Positions 26,132-35,813 of a DNA stretch of 64,000 bases are shown here, piece by piece. The DNA is taken from contig NZ_JAHHZS010000005.1 of the NCBI RefSeq assembly GCF_022606295.1, positions 124,001 through 188,000 of the forward strand, given 5' to 3'. Below the pieces are notes generated by a model, which made no database searches, was not told where the DNA came from, and saw nothing but the letters and a program-made list of their open reading frames with translations. The stretch is from Arthrobacter bambusae. GTDB taxonomy: Bacteria > Actinomycetota > Actinomycetes > Actinomycetales > Micrococcaceae. The position numbers were made by a program, and so were the translations under genes. Numbering within the stretch: position 1 is the first letter of the stretch; each line of letters opens with the position of its first letter.

Positions 26132-26799
26132 GCATGGGCACTGCCGAGTCGCGCGTCACGATCGACGTCGACGGCACCGCGATTTCCGGGATCTACGCCC
26201 GGCCGGACAAAGCCGCGGCGACAATTGTCCTCGCACACGGAGCCGGAGCCGGCATGGAACATCCGTTCCTGGCCGGCCTGGCCCACGCGTTGAACGACGA
26301 CGGCGTGGCGACCTTGCGCTTCAACTTCCCCTACCGGGAAGCCGGCAGGAAGTTCCCCGACCGGCCACCCGCTGCGATCGCGGCGTGGCGGGCCGTCATG
26401 GCGGAAGCGGCGTCCCGGTCGGAGGGCGAACCCGTGTGGGCGGCCGGCAAGTCCTTCGGCGGCCGCATGGCGTCGATGGCGGCGGCCGAAGGAATGTCCG
26501 CGGCCGGACTCGTCTATCTCGGCTACCCGCTGCACCCGCCGGGAAAACCGGAGAAGCTCCGCGACGAGCACCTGTACGGGCTCGCTCTGCCGATGCTCTT
26601 CCTGCAGGGCACCCGGGACACCTTCGCGACGCCCGGGCTGCTCGAAGGCGTCGTGGCCCGGATCGGACCCGCCGCCACCATCGAGTGGTGGGACGGCGGC
26701 GACCATTCCTTCGTGCGCGCGGGAGTCAAGAAGGGTGCCGCGGACATAGGGGCATCACTAGCGGCCCCCGTGTCGGCGTTCCTTCGCAGGAACGGCTGA
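26128..26799 (+). CDS. Alpha/beta hydrolase (dienelactone hydrolase/KANL3-like)
   Basis: 223 residues. The nucleophile elbow is GKSFGGRM (near residue 110, Ser in G-K-S-F-G), with an oxyanion-loop LAHGAGAGMEHPF near residue 32, Asp in GTRDTFATP and a catalytic His in GGDHSF near 190. The substrate is unknown. GTG at 26128 overlaps the stop of the upstream gene (GTGA); an ATG two codons later is an alternative start. Confidence 0.85.
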   Translation: MSMGTAESRVTIDVDGTAISGIYARPDKAAATIVLAHGAGAGMEHPFLAGLAHALNDDGVATLRFNFPYREAGRKFPDRPPAAIAAWRAVMAEAASRSEGEPVWAAGKSFGGRMASMAAAEGMSAAGLVYLGYPLHPPGKPEKLRDEHLYGLALPMLFLQGTRDTFATPGLLEGVVARIGPAATIEWWDGGDHSFVRAGVKKGAADIGASLAAPVSAFLRRNG

Positions 26800-26802
26800 G
26801 CC

Positions 26803-28980
26803 TCAGGCTTTCGCCGCGGCGACGGCTATGCCGGGCGGCAGCGGCTCGTGCCGCAAGTACTCCCTGCGGAAGCGGCCGCTGCCGGCCGTCAGTCCCCGCA
26901 GTACGATCGCGTACCGCAGCAGTTCCTGTTCCGGGACTTCGGCGCTGATCTCAGTACGCTCTCCGCCGACGGATGTCGTCCCGGTGACGCGTCCGCGGCG
27001 GGAGGACAGATCGCTCATGACCGCACCCACATGCTCGTCGGCCACAAGGACCGTCACGGCCGAAATCGGTTCAAGGAGTTGAATACTGCCCGCCGCGGCG
27101 GCCTCCCGCAAGGCCAACGCGCCGGCCGCCTGGAATGCCGCGTCCGATGAATCGACGCTGTGGGTCTTGCCGCCTACCAGGATCACCCTGATGTCGACCA
27201 CCGGGAAACCTGCCCGCACCCCCTTGCCCATCTGGGCCCGGACGCCCTTCTCGACCGAGACGACATACGTGCCGGGGATGACCCCGCCGACAACCCTGTC
27301 GACGAATTCAAAACCCGCCCCGCGTTCAAGGGGCTCCACTTCGATGTCGCAAATCGCGTACTGCCCGTGGCCGCCGGATTGCTTGACATAGCGCCCGTGG
27401 CCGGCGGCCTGGGCTGCGAAGGTTTCCCGGAGGGGCGTGATGACGTCCACTGTCTGCAGCTTCACCCCCTGCTCCCGCAAGCGGTCGAGGACTGCCTCCG
27501 AGTGGGCCTCGCCCATGCACCACAGGACCAGCTGGTGCGTCTCGGAGTTGCGCTCCACCCTCAGGGTCGGATCTCCCGCGGCTACCTTGGCCAGGCTCTT
27601 GGACAGCGCGTCCTCATCGCCGTGCGACGCCGCTTCGATCGCCACAGGCATCAGCGGCTCGGGCATGTCCCAGGTTTCCACCAGCAAGGGAGCTTCGCGG
27701 GCGGAAACCGTATCTCCCGTCTCGGCGCTCGCCACCTTCGCCAGCGCGCAGATGTCCCCGGCCACGGCGAACTGTACCGGACGGAGGCTGGACCCCAACG
27801 GGGAGTAAAGGTGGGTGATCCGCTCGTCGCTGTCGTGGTCGGGGTGGCCCCGTTCGGCCAGCCCGTGCCCGCCGACGTGCACGGCAGAGTCCTCGCGAAG
27901 CGTCCCCGAGAAGAGCCTGACAAGGCACACCCGCCCCAGGAACGGGTCAACGGTGGTACGCACCACTTCGCCAAGGAGCGGACCCTCCGGATCGCATGCC
28001 AGGGGTGCGACGGGCGTCCCTCCCAAGTCGGTGACCGTCGGGAGGTTTCGCTCAGTCGGTGACGGGAACGCCCGGGTCAGCACTTCCAGCAGTTCGGCCG
28101 TGCCGACTCCGGTCACGGAAGAGCTTGCCAGCACCGGAAAGAACGTGCCGCGGACGATCGCGGTCTCCACATCGTCCACGAGGGTATCGATGGGGACCTC
28201 CTCGCCTCCGAGGTATCGGTCCATCAGGCTCTCGTCCTCGCTCTCCGAAATGATGCCCTCGATGAGTTCCCCGCGGACACCCTCCGCGCCGGCCAGTTCC
28301 TCCGCGGTCGCGGGACGTACCGCGGGACGCGGCTCCCCTAGGGTGTACTCCGACACCGTGCCCGAAAGCAGCCCGAGCACTCCCGAAACAGCGTCGGCGT
28401 CACGGACGGGCACGTAGAGGGGGAGGACGGAATCGCCGAAGGCGGCCCGGCATTCGGCCAGGACGGCATCGTAGTTCGCCCGTGGATGGTCAAGCCGGCT
28501 GATCACGACCGCCCGGGGCATGCCGACGCGCTCGCATTCGCCCCAGAGAGTGGTGGTTCCGACGTCGACGCCGTCCACTGCCGAAACCACGAACAACGCC
28601 GCGTCCGCGGCCCGCAGCCCCGCGCGCAACTCTCCCATGAAATCCGCGTAGCCAGGGGTGTCGAGAAGGTTCACTTTGACGTCGTCGATGACGAGGGGCG
28701 CCGCGGAGAGTCCGATGGACCGTTGTTGATGGATGGCCGTCGCTTCCGAATCACCCACCGTGGTGCCGTCGACGATCGAACCCATGCGGGTCACGACGCC
28801 GGCAGCGTAGAGAAGTGACTCGAGCAGCATCGTCTTTCCAGCGCCTGAGCGGCCAATCAGCACGACGTTGCGGATATTCTCCGGCCGGTCGGCCGGCGCC
28901 GAGGAGGGGTCCGCGCGTCGAAGATCGGGGTTGGTCCGGTTCGACCCCTTCGTCGCACTGCCTGGGCCTTTCGCCGACAT
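26803..28980 (-). CDS. Elongation factor G-like GTPase (EF-G2 type)
   Basis: 725 residues. Translational GTPase with P-loop GRSGAGKTMLL (near 35), DTPGYADFMGE for G3 and EF-G domains II-V, including GRYVKQSGGHGQYA near residue 480. The usual G4 NKxD is SRLDH here, and switch I differs from true EF-G, as in the EF-G2/FusA-like paralogues of actinobacteria, whose role is not translocation in the one studied case I know (mycobacterial FusA2 binds but is inactive for it). AGGAGG five bases before the ATG at 28980 fixes the start; the open frame runs 78 codons further back without any coding character. Confidence 0.9.
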   Translation of the reverse strand: MSAKGPGSATKGSNRTNPDLRRADPSSAPADRPENIRNVVLIGRSGAGKTMLLESLLYAAGVVTRMGSIVDGTTVGDSEATAIHQQRSIGLSAAPLVIDDVKVNLLDTPGYADFMGELRAGLRAADAALFVVSAVDGVDVGTTTLWGECERVGMPRAVVISRLDHPRANYDAVLAECRAAFGDSVLPLYVPVRDADAVSGVLGLLSGTVSEYTLGEPRPAVRPATAEELAGAEGVRGELIEGIISESEDESLMDRYLGGEEVPIDTLVDDVETAIVRGTFFPVLASSSVTGVGTAELLEVLTRAFPSPTERNLPTVTDLGGTPVAPLACDPEGPLLGEVVRTTVDPFLGRVCLVRLFSGTLREDSAVHVGGHGLAERGHPDHDSDERITHLYSPLGSSLRPVQFAVAGDICALAKVASAETGDTVSAREAPLLVETWDMPEPLMPVAIEAASHGDEDALSKSLAKVAAGDPTLRVERNSETHQLVLWCMGEAHSEAVLDRLREQGVKLQTVDVITPLRETFAAQAAGHGRYVKQSGGHGQYAICDIEVEPLERGAGFEFVDRVVGGVIPGTYVVSVEKGVRAQMGKGVRAGFPVVDIRVILVGGKTHSVDSSDAAFQAAGALALREAAAAGSIQLLEPISAVTVLVADEHVGAVMSDLSSRRGRVTGTTSVGGERTEISAEVPEQELLRYAIVLRGLTAGSGRFRREYLRHEPLPPGIAVAAAKA

Positions 28981-29092
28981 GAGCACCTCCTGGAGTAGAA
29001 GCCGGATCCCCCGCGTCCTTTGCTTACCGATTCCACACCCTGGACCGGCGCACGGCAAGAGCAATCCAGGGAGTCCGTGCCGAAACTGCAGG

Positions 29093-29848
29093 CTAGGAGA
29101 GCATTCCCCACACCAAGCGAACGGAAATGGCCGCGCTCGCGGCAATGACAACCGCGAAAGCCGCCAGCCACAACAAGGACGGCACCCCCGTGGAACGGGC
29201 CAGGATGTAGGCATCCGAGGATGCGAGCCGATCCCGGCGGCCGGTATGTACGGCAGCCACCTTGAACCAGTCCCGCACGGCCCCCACCTCGAGCGCTATG
29301 CCGAGGCCCAGCACCACATGGCTGACCGTCGGTGCAGAAGCAAACATGACAAGCAGCTGGGCAGTCGCCGCGCTCAGGAGCGCGACGAAGATTCCGGTGA
29401 AGTTCCGCAGGAAGATCAGCGCGAGCAGCAATACCAGCGCACCGACGGACATGGCCGCCCCGGACCACCCTGCAGACACGGACCATATGAGCGCCACGCC
29501 CACCACCGCGGGACTCGGATATCCCCAGAAACCGGACCAGGCTGCGCCGAACTTGCCGCGCCCGCTGCTCAGGAGCTGTCCGGAGTGGTCCAGCCCGATC
29601 CGTAGCCCGTGGACAACCCGCCCCGTCATGAGGGCGGCGAACGCGTGGCCCAGTTCATGCACGAAGGTCACGTAGAGGCCGAACCAACGCCAGGTGGCCC
29701 GCGGGATGCTCAATACGACGGCCGCAGCGAGGATACCCAGGACAACCGGGGCCGCCAGGTTCGGGACCTCTTGGGTGGTGAATCCCCGCAGGACGGCCTG
29801 CCACCAGTCGTTGGCCAGGTCAGCGGGTCGCAATTCCATGTTCATCAC
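29093..29848 (-). CDS. M50-family membrane metallopeptidase
   Basis: 251 residues with about six hydrophobic spans. The zinc motif HELGHAF (near residue 65) lies in a membrane segment and is followed by RNFTGIFVALLSAA, which fits the family's second half. It resembles the large actinobacterial M50 group with cytoplasmic-side active sites, whose substrates are mostly unknown. TAGGAT (29860-29855) sits six bases before the GTG start and there is no Shine-Dalgarno, so the mRNA is probably leaderless. Confidence 0.85.
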   Translation of the reverse strand: MMNMELRPADLANDWWQAVLRGFTTQEVPNLAAPVVLGILAAAVVLSIPRATWRWFGLYVTFVHELGHAFAALMTGRVVHGLRIGLDHSGQLLSSGRGKFGAAWSGFWGYPSPAVVGVALIWSVSAGWSGAAMSVGALVLLLALIFLRNFTGIFVALLSAATAQLLVMFASAPTVSHVVLGLGIALEVGAVRDWFKVAAVHTGRRDRLASSDAYILARSTGVPSLLWLAAFAVVIAASAAISVRLVWGMLS

Positions 29849-29854
29849 CGTGGC

Positions 29855-29860
29855 ATCCTA
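29855..29860 (-). promoter_or_regulatory. -10 element of the M50 protease gene
   Basis: TAGGAT on the minus strand, six bases, then GTG 29848. Confidence 0.5.
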
Positions 29861-29914
29861 AAGAAAAAGCCTGTGAATGCCTCCCAGAGGGCTGGAACCG
29901 TCGCCAGACCGGGA

Positions 29915-32689
29915 TCACATCTTCCGCTTGGTCCTGGCCGTGGCGGGCGCGGTCCATGGGTCCTCGGGCCAGGGATGCTTCGGATAGCGGCCCCGCATTT
30001 CCGCACGGACGTGGGCGTAGGGGCCCGACCAAAAGGAAGCCAGGTCATCTGTCACGGCGAGCGGTCGCCTGGCCGGGGAGAGCAAATGGAACAGCACCGG
30101 CACGCGTCCGCCTGCCACACGCGGCGTCTCTGCCCAACCGAAGCACTCCTGCAGCTTCACGGCCACTACCGGCCGGCCGTCGTCGTCGGCCGCGTCCGGA
30201 TACTCGATCCGCACCCGCGAACCGCTCGGCACCTCAAGCCATTCCGGTGCCAGCTCGCCGAGTCGGGCCGCCTCAGCCCACGGCACAAGCCGCCGCAACG
30301 GCTCGCCCAGGTCAATACCCCTCGTGGCAGCGCCTCCTGCGAGCGCTTCGAGTTCAGGCGCGAGCCATTTCTCCAGCCGGGCCAGCAACGCCGGCTCGGA
30401 GACGTCCGGCCATGGATCACCCAGTTCCCTGTGCAGCAAAGCCAATCGCCGGCGCAAGGCATCGGCGGCCGGCGACCATCCAATCGTCCCCAGGCCCTCT
30501 TTCGCCAGGGCGCGGGCGACGGCAACGCGCCCGTCGTCGATGGTCGGGCGCACGGGCGTGGACGAAAGCAGGATCGCTCCCAGCCGCCGTTCCCTCTTGG
30601 CGGTGACACGGCCCTGGGTGAAATCGGCTTCCACCGTGTCGCTCGTCAGGTGGCTGGCGGCAGCTTCCGCCGCATCCGCTGCCAAGGGGGCTGCGGATCG
30701 GATGACGGCGCCGGTGCCCGCCGCATCCCGGCCCTCCGCGCGGGACACTTCGGCCACGGCGAGCCAATCGTGGCCGGCGAGCGTACTACCTGCCGGCAGT
30801 CCGGCACGTGTCCCGGACGTCAGCAGGTAGCGTTCGGGGCCGGCGCCTGGGACGCGACGCGCCACGCGATCCGGGAACGCGAGCGCGACGACGAAGCCGA
30901 GCGCTTCTGCCGGACTCACCGGTGAAGGCCGGCTCGGCGGTGAAGGCCGGCTCGGCGGTGTGGTCAGGGAAGGCCCGACGCCGGACCTTTCCTGGCGTGC
31001 GATCGCCTCCATGCGGCGGACATCCTCCGCCCAACGCCTGGCGGCCGGATCCTTGCCCGTCCGGAGTGTGGCCAGAAGGCGCGTCAGGTCAGCCCCGGGA
31101 GCCCGCTGATCCCCCGCCACGAGGGCGACGGCCTCGGCAGCCGCCCGGTGCCCGACCGCGGCGGCGCCATCCAGCAGGGCGCGGGCCAGCCGTGGATCGG
31201 CAGGGATCCTGGCCAGGGTCTTTCCCGCCTCCGTGGCCAGTCCGTCAGGGCCAATCGCACCGAGCTCCCGCAGTACCTCGATGGCATCATCCGTGGCACC
31301 TTGGGGCGGAGCGTCTGGAAGTGCCAGCCCCCGGCCACCCGGCGATCCCCAACAGGCCAGGACGAGAGCGGCGCCCGTCAGGTCGGCTGCCGCGATTTCC
31401 GGGGTCGGGTGGGCAGGTGCGGCACCATACGCCTTTTGCTCGTAACAGCGGACCACCCGTCCGGGCCCCTGGCGTGCCGCGCGTCCGGCGCGCTGCTCGG
31501 CGGAGGCACGCGAGCAGGAGACAGTGACGAGTCCCGACATCCCGCGGTTGGCGTCACGGCGCAGCTCACGGGACAGTCCCGAATCGATGACCAGCCGGAC
31601 TCCTGGAACTGTCAGCGAGGACTCGGCCAGGGCAGTCGAGACGACGATCCGGGGAGGTCCGCCGGGCTCCCGGCCGGAAACCGCCTGGTCTTGTTCCGCC
31701 GGACTTGCCTGGCCGTGAAGTTCCAATACCTCCACTCCCGGTAGCCTCGCAGCCATTCTGGCGCGCAGCCGGGACGCGACGTAGGAGACCTCCCACGCAC
31801 CAGGAAGGAACACCAGGGCGTCGATATCCGGATCAGCTGCGAGCGTCTCCGTGTACGACGCCGCGGCGGTATCCGCCACATGGTCCAGGAAGGCGCGGGC
31901 CACGCCGCGTCCGTCCAACCGTGGACCTGCCGCGGGCGCCCAGTCCACCGTCAAGGGATGCAGCGCGGAGGGACAGTCGACGACGGGTGCCGGGCCGCCG
32001 CCGTCGTGCTTCCCGCCTGCGCCTTCTCCGGCGCCGGCGCCTCCGATCAGCGCGGCAAACCGTGGCGCGTCGAGGGTTGCCGACATCGCGACAAGCGTCA
32101 GGTCGTCCCGCAGCTCACGGACCTCTATGAGCATTCCGAGCAAAAGGTCCGTCTCCAGGCCGCGCTCGTGGACTTCGTCCAGGATCACGGTGCCGACGTT
32201 CTCAAGGCCGGGATCCGCCAGCAGTCGGCGCAGGAGGATTCCGGGGGTAACGAACTCAACGATGGTGCCCGGACCTGTTTGACTTTCTCCGCGGACCGTG
32301 TACCCGACCCGATCGCCGAGCCCGCTGCCGTCGAGGGCGGCGAGGCGCCGTGCCGCTGATCGCGCTGCCACCCGTCGTGGTTGGGTCACCACCATCCGAG
32401 GGAGCTTTTTGCCTGTGACGGCGCCGGCCTCGTTCCTGGCGAGTGCGATGTTGGCAAGCAAGGGCGGCACAAGGGTCGTCTTGCCGGTCCCCGGGGGCGC
32501 TTGCACGACGGCGGTTCCTGCCGCTCCTCCCGCATCGAGGGCTTTGGCGAGTTCCCCCAGCGATTCTCCGAACACCAGTCCCGCGCCGATCCTGTCCAGG
32601 TCGAAAGGGCGGTAGGCGAGCGCGGCGTTCCGGGGAACGAGTGGGGATTTCACTTCTCCATTGTGCATAGATGCGGATCGGACCCTCAA
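29915..32689 (-). CDS. hrpB: ATP-dependent helicase HrpB
   Basis: 924 residues of the DEAH/RHA helicase family. Walker A is APPGTGKTTLV (near 66), motif II DEVHER (near 173), motif III MSATLDAP, motif VI QRAGRAARQGPG (near 400), followed by the HA2 region and the HrpB C-terminal domain. The biological role of bacterial HrpB is poorly defined. The start is uncertain: TTG at 32689 has GGAG seven bases upstream, while the ATG at 32668 has no ribosome site at the right distance. Confidence 0.93.
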   Translation of the reverse strand: MRVRSASMHNGEVKSPLVPRNAALAYRPFDLDRIGAGLVFGESLGELAKALDAGGAAGTAVVQAPPGTGKTTLVPPLLANIALARNEAGAVTGKKLPRMVVTQPRRVAARSAARRLAALDGSGLGDRVGYTVRGESQTGPGTIVEFVTPGILLRRLLADPGLENVGTVILDEVHERGLETDLLLGMLIEVRELRDDLTLVAMSATLDAPRFAALIGGAGAGEGAGGKHDGGGPAPVVDCPSALHPLTVDWAPAAGPRLDGRGVARAFLDHVADTAAASYTETLAADPDIDALVFLPGAWEVSYVASRLRARMAARLPGVEVLELHGQASPAEQDQAVSGREPGGPPRIVVSTALAESSLTVPGVRLVIDSGLSRELRRDANRGMSGLVTVSCSRASAEQRAGRAARQGPGRVVRCYEQKAYGAAPAHPTPEIAAADLTGAALVLACWGSPGGRGLALPDAPPQGATDDAIEVLRELGAIGPDGLATEAGKTLARIPADPRLARALLDGAAAVGHRAAAEAVALVAGDQRAPGADLTRLLATLRTGKDPAARRWAEDVRRMEAIARQERSGVGPSLTTPPSRPSPPSRPSPVSPAEALGFVVALAFPDRVARRVPGAGPERYLLTSGTRAGLPAGSTLAGHDWLAVAEVSRAEGRDAAGTGAVIRSAAPLAADAAEAAASHLTSDTVEADFTQGRVTAKRERRLGAILLSSTPVRPTIDDGRVAVARALAKEGLGTIGWSPAADALRRRLALLHRELGDPWPDVSEPALLARLEKWLAPELEALAGGAATRGIDLGEPLRRLVPWAEAARLGELAPEWLEVPSGSRVRIEYPDAADDDGRPVVAVKLQECFGWAETPRVAGGRVPVLFHLLSPARRPLAVTDDLASFWSGPYAHVRAEMRGRYPKHPWPEDPWTAPATARTKRKM

Positions 32690-32751
32690 AGGTGGACTCC
32701 TTGCCGAATCGGGAGGACGATTAAAAGGCAGTTGCTAGAAGGAGGTCTGTG

Positions 32752-32937
32752 ATGTGCTACGGCTACAACAAGGATTTCCGGCGGGACACCAGGAAAGATG
32801 CCTCACAGGAACCCGAGGAACGCCCTGAGCCCAAGGTGGACGCGAAGGACTTCATGTTCTGGGCCTTCCCACGCCGCCACCGTGAGTTCACGAACAATCC
32901 GGAGCCGGTTATCGACCGGACCCGCGAGAGGGTCTAG
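32752..32937 (+). CDS. Small hydrophilic protein of unknown function
   Basis: 61 residues, very rich in charged residues (RRDTRKDASQEPEERPEPK) with an aromatic patch DFMFWAFPRRHR. No domain is recognised. A strong AAGGAGG lies six bases before the ATG at 32752 and an intrinsic terminator follows at once, which together argue for a real, separately transcribed gene. Confidence 0.7.
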   Translation: MCYGYNKDFRRDTRKDASQEPEERPEPKVDAKDFMFWAFPRRHREFTNNPEPVIDRTRERV

Positions 32938-32949
32938 GCCACGGCATTG

Positions 32950-32978
32950 AAAGGAATGTCCCCAGGGGGCATTCCTTT
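32950..32978 (+). terminator. Intrinsic terminator after the small gene
   Basis: AAAGGAATGTCCCC pairs with GGGGGCATTCCTTT (one G-T pair); the 3' arm ends in TTT. It lies 12 bases after the stop codon. Confidence 0.7.
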
Positions 32979-33142
32979 CGTGTGGCCCTACAACTCCGCG
33001 AATCCAAGGTATTTACTGGAGATACAACGTGAGCGGTTCGCCCGCCCCGCTGCGGAAAGTGGGCTCCCTTTTCCCTCCACTGCCACCGAAGGATCTCCGC
33101 CATGAATGCATCAGAGCTAAGCGACGAAGCCGGTGTGCGGCC

Positions 33143-33970
33143 ATGACAGCGGACGCCATCACCTGGCTGATTGTCTTGATTGTCCTGCTGGTCATCTGGT
33201 TTGCGATGGCCGTCCACATTGTCACGCAGTATGAGCGTGGTGTCCTGTTGAGGCTGGGGAGGGTCCAGGGACTCCGGACCCCTGGGCTTGTGGTCATCAT
33301 CCCGTTCGTCGACCGGCTGAGGAAAGTCTCCCTGCGGATCGTCACCATGCCTATCCAGTCCCAGGGCATCATCACGCGGGACAACGTCAGCCTGGACATT
33401 TCCGCCGTCGCCTATTTCCGGGTGGTGGACGCCATCAAGTCCGTCCTTGCGATCGAAAACGTCTACGCCGCAATCGACCAGATCGCACAAACCACGCTGC
33501 GCAAAGTAGTAGGCCAGCACACGCTCGACGAAACGCTCGCGGAAACAGACGTCATCAATGCCAACATCCGCCAGATCCTGGATGGACTGACCTTGGAATG
33601 GGGCGTCGAAGTGACCCTCGTGGAACTCAAGGACATCCAGCTGCCGGAGAGCATGAAGCGCGCCATGGCCCGCCAGGCCGAGGCCGAGCGTGAGAAGCGT
33701 GCCAAGATCATCGCCGCCGAAGGCGAGTCCCTGGCCGCAGCCGCACTGGGCATGGCCTCCGACACCATGATGGCCCACCCATTGGCCCTGCAGTTGCGCA
33801 ACCTGCAGTCCATGGTGGAGATCGGCGTGGACAAGAACACCACCGTCGTTTTCCCCGCGCCTTTGATGAGCACCATCGGCGAGCTCGGAGCATTCCTCGC
33901 CCGCGAAGCCGCCGCGGCGAAAGCTGCTCAGCCCCCGAGGACCATGACGGGACGGACCATGGCCGGGTGA
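33143..33970 (+). CDS. Slipin/SPFH (band 7) membrane protein
   Basis: 275 residues. One N-terminal membrane helix (WLIVLIVLLVIWFAMAVHIV, near 8-27) followed by an SPFH domain: QYERGVLLRLGRVQGLRTPGL, the typical ITRDNVSLDISAVAYFRV strand and a C-terminal coiled-coil rich in Ala/Glu (AMARQAEAEREKRAKIIAAEGE). These proteins oligomerise at the membrane and organise lipid domains. Bacterial slipins often pair with an NfeD protein; none is adjacent here. The ATG at 33143 is preferred because the open frame upstream is not slipin-like. Confidence 0.92.
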   Translation: MTADAITWLIVLIVLLVIWFAMAVHIVTQYERGVLLRLGRVQGLRTPGLVVIIPFVDRLRKVSLRIVTMPIQSQGIITRDNVSLDISAVAYFRVVDAIKSVLAIENVYAAIDQIAQTTLRKVVGQHTLDETLAETDVINANIRQILDGLTLEWGVEVTLVELKDIQLPESMKRAMARQAEAEREKRAKIIAAEGESLAAAALGMASDTMMAHPLALQLRNLQSMVEIGVDKNTTVVFPAPLMSTIGELGAFLAREAAAAKAAQPPRTMTGRTMAG

Positions 33971-34066
33971 GACCGACAGCAGGATGAAACTGAACGCGGC
34001 CTATACTCGTTGAACCCGTCGTAAAGCGCGGGAACAGAGCGCATAAGCTGCAGAAGGAGGAAGACC

Positions 34067-34495
34067 ATGACCGACCCCCTACGGGGCCGTGCCACCGCCT
34101 TCCTCCTCCGCATCGGCCTGTTGGCAGGACTGTTTGCGATCATCGCCGGAATCGTCGGGATGCACGTCATGGCGGGTGGCCACAGCATGCAAGCCACCCC
34201 CGCGGCGGGCCCGGCCGCCGTCGTGAGCCAAGCCTCTGTCGTTAGCCACCCCGCAGTCCACCACGCGGATTCTCCACCCGCGCCGTCGTGCACATGCCCA
34301 GGCAGCTGCACCGGGATGTCGGCCCTGCACGCCGTCTGCGTCCCTGCGCCGGGCCACAACACGCTGACAGCACCGTTGCCCGGCGTCCCGCCCTATGCCA
34401 CTGCGGGGGCAGCAGGAGCAGGTGTCCTGGTCTCCGACTATGCGCACCGTCCGGGTAGTCCTTCCCCGGGCGATCTCTGCATCAGTCGCACGTAG
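34067..34495 (+). CDS. DUF6153-like membrane protein, His/Cys/Met-rich
   Basis: 142 residues. One clear N-terminal helix (FLLRIGLLAGLFAIIAGIVG) is followed by an exported part rich in His, Met and Cys: HVMAGGHSMQ, HPAVHHAD and a Cys cluster CTCPGSCTGM. This composition and its place before a DUF305 gene suggest metal, probably copper, handling outside the membrane; no experiment is known to me. AAGGAGG lies a few bases before the ATG. Confidence 0.7.
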   Translation: MTDPLRGRATAFLLRIGLLAGLFAIIAGIVGMHVMAGGHSMQATPAAGPAAVVSQASVVSHPAVHHADSPPAPSCTCPGSCTGMSALHAVCVPAPGHNTLTAPLPGVPPYATAGAAGAGVLVSDYAHRPGSPSPGDLCISRT

Positions 34496-34630
34496 AATCC
34501 ACACCCGCACCGGGCTTGCCCGCCCGCTGCACAAGACTCCTCCCTGACGCGCCGCCCACACGGTGGGTTTGCCGTGCGCGTCCCGCACAGCCGCACCTCT
34601 GCAGGCTGATGATTGAAGGACCCCAAAAGC

Positions 34631-35236
34631 ATGAGAAAAAACCTTGCCATGACCACCATTACTGTTGCCACTGCAATCGCGCTTGCCGGCTGCTCGGCTG
34701 GAACCAGCGACAGCAGCATGCCGGGAATGAACCACGGAAGCGCCTCCGCATCCCCTGCCGGTTCAGCGGCGTCCGCGCCGGCAGACCACAACGCCGCGGA
34801 CGCAGAGTTTGCCCGGATGATGATCCCCCACCATGCCCAGGCCGTCCAGATGAGCGACGGTGTGCTCGCCAAGAACGGCATCCCTGCCCAGGTGACTGCG
34901 CTCGCCGGCAGGATCAAGGCAGCCCAAGGACCGGAGATCGAGAAGATGACGGGCTGGCTCAGGGACTGGAACGAGCCGGCGGAGATGTCGGGCGGCCACA
35001 CCATGAACGGAATGGTGGACAACGGGGACATGACGAAACTCGAGGCGGCCCAGGGCCGTGAAGCTGCCAGGCTGTTCCTGACCCACATGATCGCCCACCA
35101 CCAAGGGGCCGTGGCCATGGCGCAGAAGGAAGGCGCCGACGGCAAGAACGCGGACGCCCTCAAACTCGGCAAGGACATCGTGGTGGCCCAGGAGGCCGAG
35201 ATCAAGGAAATGCAGGAGTTATTGGGCACGCTGTAG
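34631..35236 (+). CDS. DUF305 lipoprotein
   Basis: 201 residues. Signal peptide with lipobox LAGC (VATAIALAGCSAG). The DUF305 core has paired His/Met motifs: FARMMIPHHAQAVQM (near residue 62) and FLTHMIAHHQGAVAMA (near 150), a ferritin-like helical fold in known members. DUF305 genes are commonly associated with copper resistance. It follows the DUF6153-like gene by 135 bp on the same strand. The ATG at 34631 has AAGGA ten bases upstream; an in-frame TTG at 34613 would add six residues before the signal peptide. Confidence 0.88.
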   Translation: MRKNLAMTTITVATAIALAGCSAGTSDSSMPGMNHGSASASPAGSAASAPADHNAADAEFARMMIPHHAQAVQMSDGVLAKNGIPAQVTALAGRIKAAQGPEIEKMTGWLRDWNEPAEMSGGHTMNGMVDNGDMTKLEAAQGREAARLFLTHMIAHHQGAVAMAQKEGADGKNADALKLGKDIVVAQEAEIKEMQELLGTL

Positions 35237-35269
35237 ATTCGGACTAGCGAAAGGCACATCCAGCCCAAA

Positions 35270-35305
35270 GCACCGGCCCACCCGGTTTTCCAGGGGGGCC
35301 GGCGC
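35270..35305. terminator. Possible hairpin between the DUF305 gene and a convergent ORF
   Basis: GCACCGGCCC pairs with GGGCCGGCGC with one mismatch and a 16-nt loop. No T-run follows, so it is a weak intrinsic terminator at best. Confidence 0.3.
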
Positions 35306-35336
35306 TCGGCGGCCTCGGGTTATGGCTGACCCGGCC

Positions 35337-35597
35337 TTAGGCCGTCACGTCTACGGAGGTTCCTTCCGATGCAAGCACGGCCTCCGCTACATCTTCCCTG
35401 AGGTGGTAGTCCCTGGCGTCCACCGGATACAAGGAACCGCTGACCACGTAATAGCCGCGGCCTTCGCCTGGTCCGCCGGCCGCGGCATCTATCGCGGCGA
35501 CCATCCCCGGTTCCAAGGGCTTTTCTTTGCCTGCTTCGCGCAATCGCGCGAGGTCTTCGGATTGAAGGCGACTGATCAAACCCGGAATATCGCACAT
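35337..35597 (-). CDS. Small hypothetical protein
   Basis: 86 residues from the ATG at 35597 (nine more if a longer start is used). Sequence such as GLISRLQSEDLARLREAG looks helical and the C-terminal part is acidic. No domain recognised. No Shine-Dalgarno or -10 is visible at the start, and only the codon bias and the otherwise empty 577-bp gap support it. Confidence 0.4.
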   Translation of the reverse strand: MCDIPGLISRLQSEDLARLREAGKEKPLEPGMVAAIDAAAGGPGEGRGYYVVSGSLYPVDARDYHLREDVAEAVLASEGTSVDVTA

Positions 35598-35813
35598 CTG
35601 AAAACACCGTCCTGTTCGGTCCACGGGAAAGGTTTGCGCCGTCGCCCCAGCCCTTGGTGCATGCCAAGAACAGTAAGCCCGGGCATGGCTCGTGGCAAGG
35701 GTCCGTTGAGGACATGTCCACTGGATGGACCCGGCTTGCTGGCGCTTCCGGTTTCATGTTGCGTTCTTGGTTCCGTTGCCTACTGTTCAGTAACGCTCGG
35801 CAACATCGAGGGA

